Program-made: the position numbers and the translations under genes
Assembly: GCA_964019415.1 (NCBI GenBank)
Contig: OZ025882.1
Coordinates: forward strand, 6,460,512 to 6,524,511
Source of the DNA: Ianthella basta
Lineage: Eukaryota > Porifera > Demospongiae > Verongiida > Ianthellidae
Reading direction: 5' to 3'
DNA: 64,000 nucleotides
Shown: positions 12,701 through 21,735 of the stretch, piece by piece
How positions within the stretch are numbered: the first letter of the stretch is position 1
Layout of the letters: each line of letters starts with the position of its first letter
The notes under the pieces: model-generated
What the model was told of the DNA's origin: nothing
Databases searched by the model: none
Seen by the model: the letters and a program-made list of their open reading frames with translations, nothing else

Positions 12701-13876
12701 GAGCTATCCCATATGCTTTACGATATATGGAAACTCAGGTTTGGAGCATTTCTGCTTGAGACAACTAGATTGGGAGCTCCGCCTGTGTGCACCCAGCTGA
12801 GTGCACTCAGTTTGAAGTGCCTGGGCTACATTACAGCTTTGTACCCCTTCATCCTCATCTACACCATCTGGTTCTTGAAAGCTCTGCAAGACAGAGGCTG
12901 CTGCTGTGGTCCTTGCAAGAGGCTACTGCGAAAGGCAAGAGTGGCAATCCATCGGTTGAGGAGGAAGTGGTCACCAAACAGCACCATTATCCATGGACTG
13001 TCAGCATTCATTGTCTTCTCATACACCAGCTTCCTCATTACCTCTGTGTACCTTGTGACTCCTAACATCCTTACGAAAGAAGAAGATTACGTAGTCACAA
13101 CACATGTGCATTATGATGGCAGCATTGCCTTTGCTAGCCTCAGGCACCTCCCATACATGATCTGTGCCATATTGGTTCTGTTCACATTCGTGGCCATCCC
13201 ACCCCTCATCCTCATCCTGGTCCCCCTGGTACCCCGAGCGGCTGTCCACCTGCAACCTGAGAGGTCTAACAGACTCATTTGGCTCTGTGACAAAATGTTT
13301 GCTGGACCAAAGTGGCAGTTCTTCCTGGACGCGTTCCAGGGAGGGTTTAAACCCAAGTTCTCCTTCTTCGCTGGGCTGTTCTTCCTTTACAGAATTGCCA
13401 TCACTTCTGCCTACACCTTCTCATATGGATTAGAGTGGCAGTATCTGGTTCAAACAGTAGAAGTGGTTCTGTTCCTTGTCATTCACTCCATTTGCCAGCC
13501 GTACAAAAAGAAGATCTACAACATCATCGATACACTCATATACTGCGACATGCTTGTAGTTCTTCTGAGTGGAAGCTTCATGTGGTATCAGTCGTCCCAT
13601 GGCTCACGTATCAACGGTTTTGTACTCTGGTTTACTATCGTCATGATGAACATTCCACAAATCAGTTTCTTTATTTATCTCATATACAAGGCCTACAAAG
13701 GCATACGCAAGGGAGTAGTGGTGTGGAGACTGAGACGGAAGACGAATGGTGCACCACGTGGGGAGAGAAGCTCCGAGGAGAGGGATCTGGAGCTGCTCAC
13801 AGACAGCTTCCACTATCGCATCGACTACGCAGCCGTCGACGAGGACTTTGCAAGTGAAATGGGCATTACTGATTAA
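9791..13876 (+). CDS. PMP-A: beta-helix-like ectodomain, multi-pass membrane protein (1361 aa)
   Basis: This is an intronless gene for a predicted surface protein of no family I can name. The start at 9791 (MKALHVTVILLLC) is preferred over an upstream in-frame ATG at 9755: only the former is shared with PMP-B, it starts the signal peptide, and it lies downstream of the TATA box. Residues 30-750 are an N-glycosylation-rich ectodomain with repeated motifs such as CQFINNSA, CTFENNEALFGAGLSIYL and CSFMDNSAYWGGGLSI. These resemble chlamydial Pmp and right-handed beta-helix repeats. Residues 756-900 are Cys-rich (LCGECKEGYGYD). About 8-9 hydrophobic segments follow from residue 906, then a cytoplasmic tail ending ASEMGITD. 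Function is unknown; an adhesion or recognition receptor is inferred from the layout only. PMP-B is a tandem paralogue. Confidence 0.85.
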   Translation: MKALHVTVILLLCVPIAGVWGSESDDACSETDVSITPEECLVVKNDRYSSDKTSSSSNETCALDTYLHSVDRACQNITIRLRKGSTYHLPKAFNFTNHMYFELTGCSGDDCSPGAVIQCTGQEGGLFFENIYGAIKMAGVHFVDCHFSVHRFSIMEDDQAALYVGNTTAVILNDVTIQNTTGLGLMLNSVNRAQIMNSKFIENRVPTSDRDARGGGVYVFAPQNTSSKYKLGNTTHQPTDAILYNFTQCQFINNSAINFGAKGARIGRSQDSFEVGRGGGLSFYLMEDTHNVTIEVSNCTFENNEALFGAGLSIYLQGAASHNNICVTHCEFIHNSGYPYTKAVGLESGGGGAQVMLAAYPYDQPQFMSHNSIAFQHCSFMDNSAYWGGGLSIVSAHEDGISGDEATNHFLLESCQWQHNRARLGAAVDCITWNEHGSGALPVVTLRDNNFTNNTVWYDQSVAASIGGSGTLYADSLPVQLEGNNKFTKNIGNAITAVDAAISFTRNSTTYFLKNYGIKGGGMSIYDKGRMVLASKSKIAFDHNHAFLLGGAIYYRIGEPRNLMTSQNCFIQYENVAMHPKEWDTHINFSCNSANMEGMDIFASSLLPCVWNGAPYGHGFEVNITQAVREVFHWNNNTFAFQNCPNDSYLEEYSRDRRVKMITTDPLLLVNESALQRICASPGQPLNLSGNTLDELGQSTYSVFRGDSNDPNVGRLISGGRYVTGLNMMFQGEPRRSFDLTLSSPWTLAYIIKTKVCLLPCPPGLLYENETKKCECSVGKASYRGILSCENNRANLQHSYWAGYIKQAADNSWKRCNDTQINGNENCIMVTGRCPAHACNEQRTKTLDTTVMLPKTASNDELTRLICNKNRCGILCGECKEGYGYDIASDNLTCVPCNNDSVLDYIQAWSALLSTRFLPLTIMVAVFLLFDIDILSGSMQSFIFYSQMLSYLSPLLGKGVELQPAVKTMLELSHMLYDIWKLRFGAFLLETTRLGAPPVCTQLSALSLKCLGYITALYPFILIYTIWFLKALQDRGCCCGPCKRLLRKARVAIHRLRRKWSPNSTIIHGLSAFIVFSYTSFLITSVYLVTPNILTKEEDYVVTTHVHYDGSIAFASLRHLPYMICAILVLFTFVAIPPLILILVPLVPRAAVHLQPERSNRLIWLCDKMFAGPKWQFFLDAFQGGFKPKFSFFAGLFFLYRIAITSAYTFSYGLEWQYLVQTVEVVLFLVIHSICQPYKKKIYNIIDTLIYCDMLVVLLSGSFMWYQSSHGSRINGFVLWFTIVMMNIPQISFFIYLIYKAYKGIRKGVVVWRLRRKTNGAPRGERSSEERDLELLTDSFHYRIDYAAVDEDFASEMGITD

Positions 13877-15829
13877 CTAACACTACATTTACTAGGCATT
13901 GTAATACTACTTACATGCATGCACACAGGGCTGTACGTTGTTAATCATTAGCTGTACCACTCACTATTTCTATACTATACCTAGCTGAAATGTATGCCAC
14001 ATGAGCATTTTTATACAAAATGTTTGCATGCATACTACTGTATGGTACAGTGCATGATTATCGGTTTAAATTCGACCGTGGGATGGTAGCGAATCAAGTC
14101 TGGTAAAAACTGGAAGTCGGTGAGAACGATATCTAGAAAATGGCAGTCGTCCGTGAGGGTAAAAGCGGAAATGGACGGATAACTCTTTGCGAATCACAAG
14201 ATGGGTGCTGTCAACCCTACTATAACCTGACCCCCAGTGCCCCCAGCAACCACAGCAAGTTTGAGGGTGACGGAGCAAGTAACACACGCGTGTATTGTGA
14301 ACACACAGACAGACAATTTTGGCTTTATATTCATAATATGTGGCAGATAAGCACTGATCGCAACAATGCATTAACCAGTAATGGTTATCGTTGGCCAACA
14401 GTTTCGCACTACTATATGTACCTATATAGGCTTGCATTTGTTTTTAATGAAGGCCAATACTTCAGGCGTGAGCTTGCAGCGTCCACAAATCAGCCTCAAA
14501 GTTTTGAGCACAGACCGCCAGTTGTTGCCTCCGTTTCTTAAGTATTAATTGACGTTACATCAAAATGGCCGGCAGACGGGTGGTAGTCTAGGTATGAGAC
14601 TTTCCAACGCTCCTGGCAAACACAATAGAGTTCTGTGTACCTTGTACATATATGAAAACAGTAGTCCAAACAATTTTCTTGGGGACTTTGAATCCATCTG
14701 CTGCCATGACTGCCAAGGCGATTCTCCTACAGGATACCTTCCACTAAAGCTGTACCCATCTGCTGTTTACAATGAAGTGACAGGACCATCTTCCCTTCTC
14801 CTTGCTACCACTGAACACCTGAACGATACTGTCGTACTTACATACGTATGCATGTACAAAAATTTTGCCAGATTTCAGTTAGCACTACATCTTTAGTATA
14901 TGCACACTATCTATGCACGGTATACTAGCTATGTACGCATTTATGTCATGATATTACCCACATCTGATCCTTTATCTCCTCCACTGGGCCTGTGCCAGCT
15001 CCTGGTGTAAGGCCATACTTCAGAGCATGCCTCTTCCCAAACATCACGGTGTTGTAACAGTAGGTGCATGAAAATACTAAATCAACCAACATGAGTCTGG
15101 CCAAGTCTACTAAGACAGAGGAGAAGGGCGATCAGTGAGAGCAACGCATATTGGGGTTGATGACAACCAGGGAGAAAATGAATGTGGAAATTCGACATTT
15201 GAACATTAGTCAGGAAGAGCAAACACAAATGTTCAAACAATTCCATGATCTGTCATGGAGACAAGTACACAATTGTGCTAAGGTTTAGACATCAAACGAG
15301 CCAGCAAGTTGAAACAATAATTAAATATAGCAGTGGGCCATGGAGTGAGGATCAGAAATGGCAGGAAAAACCCACAAGATCAATGCAGGCACTCTCTACG
15401 CTTGGAGAACACTTCACAGATTAGCCATAATATCTGGGCATTAGGAGGCATTCTATTTCGTACTTTAGTAGAAGTTTGCGACGAACAAACTCTACTAATT
15501 AAACATGCTGACAACACAATGGTGCTGGCTTTATGGCTGTAGTGTATGTACGGATATAGAATGTTCAAAGGTAAATGCTCGCCTTCCAATATTCATGCTT
15601 TAAGCATGTTTGACTGTTTCTACATTCATTCATGCCCTACTAACAAGATGACATTGTGCGAAGAGGAACAGAAGTCTGGTGAAAACTTAACCAATAAAGA
15701 CAAGTTGAAAACCCGATTGCTTCTTAATAATGTTATTTTTAACAAAGCATGGTTTCTCCATTCGAGCAAGTGAAGTAGGTGTGAATCCGCCGGGAGAGCA
15801 CAGGTCCAACACGTCTGCTTGATGCAGTG
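13877..15829. other. Intergenic DNA, no supported gene
   Basis: Only short ORFs occur (the longest about 130 codons), without recognisable domains or matching splice sites. A compositionally distinct patch near 14060-14540 gave no convincing exon. The first few hundred bases probably hold the PMP-A 3' UTR. Confidence 0.4.
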
Positions 15830-16337
15830 ACACCAGCCCCCCTACGGATCTATTGTGTGAAATAGAGGACAACATGAAGCTACCCATTCACTATTCATCA
15901 TCAATGGCACAATTAAACAACACATCACTCTGTCAACATGCAGGTTCAATTCAACAAGCCTGTGGCATTGTCCAGGAACAATAAGAGTGGGCGACTGAAT
16001 CTAAAACTGTAAGCTGTATTCAGTAGAGTTTGTTGGCTTGCAAACTTCTGAAGTATGGAACTGAAAGCAGCGCCCAACAATGGATAGTCTCTTGAGAAGT
16101 GCTCTGCAAACATAAAGAGTGCCTGTATTGGTCTTCTCATGGCTTTCTCCTGTCATTTCCAATCTCCGCTCCTTGGCCGACTGCCAAATTTAATTATCAC
16201 TTCTAGTGATGCATCCAGGTGATGACACAATCATGTTCGTGACATATCACTGAATCATTCAAATATTCATTTATGCCCTGATTCACTGTACCAGTTAACA
16301 CCACATATGAACATTCAAGCGACACACTGTCACTTAC

Positions 16338-16394
16338 AACTATATCTTGCAGCAGAAGTTCTGCTTCCTTGGGACTACCACATTTGGAGTAGGC
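16338..16394 (-). CDS. Orphan 57-nt TPR-like exon (copy 2)
   Basis: This is the paralogue of the exon at 8925-8981. It reads AYSKCGSPKEAELLLQDIV between a TTGCAG acceptor and a GTAAGTGAC donor. Here a second in-phase exon can follow on the minus strand, at about 16149-15946: after a TGACAG acceptor it opens EKAMRRPIQALFMFAEHF and ends with LFLDNATGLLN and a stop. Together they could be the 3' end of a TPR-like gene, or a partial copy of one, lying divergently upstream of PMP-B. I do not recognise the family. Confidence 0.35.
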
Positions 16395-16832
16395 CTGCAA
16401 TATACATACATATGTACAAGTTGAAGGACACGTACACAGTTTGTAACACAATGACATACACAGCTGAAACGTAGCACGTGGGGGCATAAGCAGTATGTAG
16501 ATATATATGAGGAACTAATTATGTATACAAGGCCATGCGTACCTTCAAAAGTGAGGAGGGAGAAGGATACACTGAAACAATTGCATTGGCCACTTGAGTA
16601 GACACATGGTTAAATTGCATTAACATGTGCTGCCAAGTGAGGGACATGTCTTCAGCAACTGAAGACTACAGCAAAAAGGGAATACAAACATGTATAAATT
16701 ATAGTACATCACAACTTGCAAGCAATACCATGGACCACGCACAGGAGGTTTGTTATACAATTGTGATACGTTATTCCCATATACATTTCCTGACATACAA
16801 TTAGAGCTAATAATAATAATTTTCCAAAGGTA

Positions 16833-16896
16833 TACTTCCTGCAAGTCAATTACTTCCTGCAAGTCAATTACTTCCTGTTTAATTTGACATAAAAAC
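16833..16896 (+). promoter_or_regulatory. PMP-B promoter: three 18-bp-spaced ETS-type sites, then TATA-like box
   Basis: TACTTCCTG occurs at 16833, 16851 and 16869 in an 18-bp tandem repeat with spacer CAAGTCAAT. A CATAAAAA box at 16888-16895 sits 47 bp before the start codon, matching the PMP-A spacing. The repeat unit differs from that of PMP-A, so the site cluster was re-amplified independently or diverged fast while the ACTTCCTG core was kept. Confidence 0.55.
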
Positions 16897-16934
16897 AGAG
16901 GGATTCGCAAGACTTCACAGTTGCTTTGAGAAAG

Positions 16935-19900
16935 ATGAAAGCAGTCCATGTGCATGCCATCCTGCTCCTTTGTGTACTGGCCTCTCGGGTGCCAGGTTAT
17001 CAGGCACAGAAAACTTGCCCTAAGACAGGAATCTCTATCACTCCAGAGGTATGTTTAGTGGCGAAGAACGACAGCTCTTCATACAAGATAAACAGCAGCA
17101 ACGAAACTTGCAACCTTGATGCCTACATCCAGAGCGTTGACAGAACCAGCCGAAATGTCACTATCAGGTTGAGGAATGGGTTGACATATCACCTTTCTAC
17201 CATCTTCAACTTCACCAACCACATGTACTTTGAACTGACAGGTTGTAGTGGAGATGAGTGTACACCTGGAGCAGTCATCCAGTGCACTGGCCAAGAAGGT
17301 GGACTGTTCTTTGAACGCATACATGGCACAGTAAAGATTAAAGGTGTGCACTTTGAAGATTGTCAATTACCAATTCAAAATTTCTCAAGCACCTGTCCTG
17401 CTACTGACATGATGGATGACCACGCAGCTCTGTATGTGGGATATTCCGGTGAAGTGTCTATTGACTATGTTACTGTCAGCAAATCAAAAGGTGCCGGACT
17501 CGTATTCAACTCAGTCGAACAAGCACATGTCACAAACTCCGTATTTAGCTATGCTAAGCATGGCATCCAAGTGTTCATGCCACAGAATGTGGATACAAAC
17601 CTGCCAGAAGCTACAGTCAACCATAGCCACAACAAAGTTTCCCAATACTCCTTCAACAGTTGCAGGTTCATCAACAATTCGGCACTTCCTACAAGAACAG
17701 GCAATGATTCAACAAAAAGAAATATGTTCTACCGAGGTGGGGGCTTGTCACTCTATTGGATGGGTAATACCAGTCATGTTGTGGTAAACATTACACACTG
17801 CAAATTTAGCGACAATAAAGCTGTATATGGAGGAGGACTATCTGCATACTTCCAAGGAAAAGCCACTAACAACACCCTTTACACTTCAAACACCACTTTC
17901 TCCCGCAATGAAGGTGCGCCTTACGATCGAAAGACAAGAAGAATTGAATCTGGAGGAGGTGGGGCTCAGGTAATGCTGGCAGCATACCCTTACGATCAAG
18001 CATGGCTCATGAACAACAGCATTATTTTTAAACACTGCAAGTTCATCGGTAACAGTGCTTACTGGGGCGGAGGGCTGTCAATAGTGAGTGCACATGCAGA
18101 CAGTTACAGTGCACATGAGGTAGCCAACAATTTCCTTTTGGAGAGCTGTGAGTGGAAACGTAACCGAGCTAGGCTTGGCTCAGCAGTGGATTGCATCCCA
18201 TGGGACAGACTTGGATCTGGTACACTGCCAGTAGTCATCATTGCAGACAGCACAACTGAAAATAATACCATCTTTTATAATGACGCAGACATGGTCAAGA
18301 TAGGTGGAGCAGGCACTATTTACACAGATCTGATCACTTTGAGCCTAGAAGGAAAGAACAGTTTCGGCTACAACACTGGCTCAGGCATCTCAGCAGTGAA
18401 TGCTGTTGTTAGATTCAAGACAGACTCATACACAATGTTTGTCAAGAATCATGGCTTGTACGGAGGAGGTTTGGCTTTGTATGGCAATGCTAAGATGGTC
18501 CTATACTCTGGAACACACATTGTATTTGATACCAACAGAGCAAAACTTGAGGGAGGAGCAATATTCCATAATATCTGCAGTCCCCGCAACCTGATTACAG
18601 CTCAGAACTGCTTTATCCAGTATGAAAACACCACAACACATCCAAAGGACTGGAATGTCACAATTCACTTCAACTGCAACTACGCCGAGATGAATGGTCA
18701 CTCAGTTTTAGGTTCATCCCTCTTACCCTGCATTTGGACAGGTGCTCCATATGGGCATGGCTCTGATGTAGATATAAATACAAATTTGAAGGAAGTCTTC
18801 CGTTGGAACGACACCTTTGTATTCTCTGACAACTGCAGCAGCAGCGAAGATGCACCACACAACACAGATGGCAGTGAGATCAGTACAGGGCCAGCTGTAG
18901 CGAATGAAAGTACGCTTGAAACCATTAAAGCATATCCTGGTCAATTATTACAGTTATCAGGAAATGTTACTGACGAGTTCAACACATCAATTTGCACAGT
19001 TTTCAGAGGTGTCTCGGATAACCACAGTGAGGGGGACCTTCACATAGGGGGGCAATATGTCTCCAACTTGATCATGCAGTTTGAAGGTAGAGAGGGAGCG
19101 TCATTCAACCTGAAGCTATACAGTCCTTGGTCCCTGACGTTCATTTTAAGAAGTAAAGTTAAGTTGTTGCAATGCCCTCCAGGATTCGCCTATAATACAG
19201 ATAGTAAAATGTGCAAATGTTCACAGAAACAGATGTGGGCGATAACTGGCTGTTCTTCCAAGCCTGGTGAAGCACATGCACTGCTTCGAAGTGGCTACTG
19301 GGCAGGCTACATTAAGCCGCCCAAAGACGCAACATCAAGCCAACATGGACAATTTCATGTGTGCGAAGAAGAAATGGCTAACAATCAGAACAGCTCTTGT
19401 ATTTTTGTCACAGGCTCGTGCCGCAAAGGAAGCTGTAGCAAACTTTATTCTGGAGCACTAAGAGATTCAAAACCACTGCCAACAAGAGCAAGTAACAAAG
19501 ACATCACGAGGGTAGTGTGCAGCCCTCAACACAGCGAAGGAATCCTTTGCTCACAGTGCAAAGCTGGCTATGGGTACAACATCATCGGATACGGTTTGGA
19601 ATGTGTTCGATGTATTGAAAACCCTTCTAACCAGGACTATGCCAAGGTATGGGCACAGTGGGCTGCTTCACGATTTCTCCCATTGGTCATCATGGTCTCA
19701 GTGTTCCTGTTGTTCGACATCGACATTCTCACCGGCTCCATGCAAAGCTTCATCTTCTACAGTCAAATGATAGCTTTTCTATCACCTCTACTGGACAAAG
19801 CAATCAAGCTTCACAAAACAAAAGAAGCAGCTGAAGTTTCTTTCATGATGTATGATATTTGGCAACTGAAATATTTTGAATTCATATTGCAACGTGTGAC

Positions 19901-21014
19901 CAATAACCTTGGACCATCCACTTGCATTGCATGGCCTAGACTCACAATTATTAGCTTGGAATATCTGCCAGCTATTTTCCCCTTCATCTTCATTTACACC
20001 ATTTGGCTTTTGAAGAGTGTGCAGCATAGAGGATACATCTGCTGCTGCTGGCCATGTAAGACACTGCTGCAGAAGGCAAGTGCAGTTATCCACCGTCTGA
20101 GGAGAAAATGGTCCCCAAACAGCACCATCATACATGGATTAACGGCATTCATGGCATTGTCATATACTAAATTTCTCATAACTTCAATGCAACTTCTAAC
20201 ACCATCATACCTTGAAGTTGATCTCAAATTTCAATACATCGCAGTGCATTCTGACAGCTACTTGCCATATGCTAGTGGACAGCACCTCCCATACATGATC
20301 TGTGCTATGTTGGTTCTGTTCACGTTCGTGGCCATCCCACCCCTCATCCTCATCCTGGTCCCCCTGGTACCCCGAGCAGCTGTCCACCTGCAACCTGAGA
20401 GGTCTAACAGGGCCATCTGGCTCTGTGACAAAATGTTTGCTGGACCGAAGTGGCAACTCTTCCTGGATGCATTCCAGGGAGGGTTCAAACCCAAGTTCTC
20501 CTTCTTTGCTGGGCTGTTCTTCCTTTACCGAATTGTCATCATTGCCACCTACAGCTTTAGAACCCGTCTAGAGTATCAGTATATCCTTCAAATACTGCTG
20601 ATCGTCATCGTCCTCGTCATCCACTCCAATTGTCAGCCATACAAGAGGAAAATTCATAATGTCATTGACACACTCATCTATGGCAATATGCTGATTATTG
20701 TTCTTCTTGGAGTATGTCTTTGGTATAAATCATCACATGAAGGCCAACAATCAAAAGAAGTAGTCATGTTTGCTATTTTCATTATGAACATCCCACAGAT
20801 CAGTTTCTTTGTGTACCTCATATACAAGGCCATCAAAGGCATACGCAAGGGAGTGTTAGTGTGGAGACTGAGACGGAGGACGAACAGCGCACCACAAGGG
20901 GAGGAAAACTCAGAGGAGAGGGACCTGGAGCTTCTCACAAACAGCTTCCATTATCGAATTGATTATGCAGCCCTCGACGACGACTTTGCAAGTGAAATGG
21001 CTTTAATAGATTAA
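16935..21014 (+). CDS. PMP-B: beta-helix-like ectodomain, multi-pass membrane protein (1359 aa)
   Basis: This is the tandem paralogue of PMP-A, also intronless. The start at 16935 (MKAVHVHAILLLC) aligns with the PMP-A start and begins a signal peptide. The ectodomain repeats the N-x-T/S-rich beta-helix motifs (HCKFSDNKAVYGGGLSAYF, HCKFIGNSAYWGGGLSI). A Cys-rich stalk with LCSQCKAGYGYN follows, then 8-9 hydrophobic segments and a tail ending ASEMALID. The long tract LPYMICAMLVLFTFVAIPP and the residues after it are nearly identical to PMP-A at the nucleotide level, whereas the ectodomains differ widely. The ligand, partners and function are unknown. Identity as a surface receptor or adhesion protein is inferred from architecture only. 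Confidence 0.85.
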   Translation: MKAVHVHAILLLCVLASRVPGYQAQKTCPKTGISITPEVCLVAKNDSSSYKINSSNETCNLDAYIQSVDRTSRNVTIRLRNGLTYHLSTIFNFTNHMYFELTGCSGDECTPGAVIQCTGQEGGLFFERIHGTVKIKGVHFEDCQLPIQNFSSTCPATDMMDDHAALYVGYSGEVSIDYVTVSKSKGAGLVFNSVEQAHVTNSVFSYAKHGIQVFMPQNVDTNLPEATVNHSHNKVSQYSFNSCRFINNSALPTRTGNDSTKRNMFYRGGGLSLYWMGNTSHVVVNITHCKFSDNKAVYGGGLSAYFQGKATNNTLYTSNTTFSRNEGAPYDRKTRRIESGGGGAQVMLAAYPYDQAWLMNNSIIFKHCKFIGNSAYWGGGLSIVSAHADSYSAHEVANNFLLESCEWKRNRARLGSAVDCIPWDRLGSGTLPVVIIADSTTENNTIFYNDADMVKIGGAGTIYTDLITLSLEGKNSFGYNTGSGISAVNAVVRFKTDSYTMFVKNHGLYGGGLALYGNAKMVLYSGTHIVFDTNRAKLEGGAIFHNICSPRNLITAQNCFIQYENTTTHPKDWNVTIHFNCNYAEMNGHSVLGSSLLPCIWTGAPYGHGSDVDINTNLKEVFRWNDTFVFSDNCSSSEDAPHNTDGSEISTGPAVANESTLETIKAYPGQLLQLSGNVTDEFNTSICTVFRGVSDNHSEGDLHIGGQYVSNLIMQFEGREGASFNLKLYSPWSLTFILRSKVKLLQCPPGFAYNTDSKMCKCSQKQMWAITGCSSKPGEAHALLRSGYWAGYIKPPKDATSSQHGQFHVCEEEMANNQNSSCIFVTGSCRKGSCSKLYSGALRDSKPLPTRASNKDITRVVCSPQHSEGILCSQCKAGYGYNIIGYGLECVRCIENPSNQDYAKVWAQWAASRFLPLVIMVSVFLLFDIDILTGSMQSFIFYSQMIAFLSPLLDKAIKLHKTKEAAEVSFMMYDIWQLKYFEFILQRVTNNLGPSTCIAWPRLTIISLEYLPAIFPFIFIYTIWLLKSVQHRGYICCCWPCKTLLQKASAVIHRLRRKWSPNSTIIHGLTAFMALSYTKFLITSMQLLTPSYLEVDLKFQYIAVHSDSYLPYASGQHLPYMICAMLVLFTFVAIPPLILILVPLVPRAAVHLQPERSNRAIWLCDKMFAGPKWQLFLDAFQGGFKPKFSFFAGLFFLYRIVIIATYSFRTRLEYQYILQILLIVIVLVIHSNCQPYKRKIHNVIDTLIYGNMLIIVLLGVCLWYKSSHEGQQSKEVVMFAIFIMNIPQISFFVYLIYKAIKGIRKGVLVWRLRRRTNSAPQGEENSEERDLELLTNSFHYRIDYAALDDDFASEMALID

Positions 21015-21735
21015 TTGTACAAGTCCTTGGAACAAACTTAATTTTTGGTACTTAACAAAATACCTTGGTCTTATTGCATATACAGTAATTATGTAAAAAT
21101 TACTGACTTGTGTGCATTCATCAATACAGTAATCTTTTGATACCTATTGGTTACATGTGAATTGTAATTTGGAACAATACAAGGATACACAACAGTGCAT
21201 ATTGTGAGTAGTAGTGCTTGCTTTGCTGGTGGATATCTTCTACAGCCAAATTTGCACACTAGAAAATATGGGATGAGGCTTCACAGGTCATTGGGGACAC
21301 ATGATAGGCCAACATCAGACACCACACGCAGGTGAGCAATATCAGTATAAATGGCAGTCGCCGCGAAGAAAGCATTAAACAGATAACATTGCCAGAAGAA
21401 TTAAACAAGCAATCTTAGCAGCTTTATGACCCTAATATCTGGTTATGTTTACTGCCATACTTCAGGAAATAGGAAACAGTGGTGGGTGCCTATGATGGAA
21501 AAGGCGGAGATGAGAGGAGAAAGCAGCCAAGACAGTACCGGGAACCTGGACCCCCTTATGATGCTTTCTAGCTGGTTTGCCACAATATCTGAATTCTCAA
21601 TGGCTTTACAGTATGTGCAGTCAAGTAATTACAGCAAGAAAACATAAGTGGCCTCACAGTTAATTCACTACAAGATCTTTATGCATTGATGCTAACACAT
21701 ATGCATACTGCATACATGAAAGCACAAACTCTTAC
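21015..21735. other. PMP-B 3' flank and undefined EME1 3' end
   Basis: No complete gene is visible. The minus strand should hold the last exon(s) of EME1. The only open candidate (about 21630-21465, read as ENSDIVANQLESIIRG) does not resemble the EME1 C-terminus and was not included. Confidence 0.3.

Noticed and set aside
21465-21632. Open reading ENSDIVANQLESIIRG as EME1 last exon
   Set aside because: It does not resemble the EME1 C-terminus and lacks a convincing acceptor.
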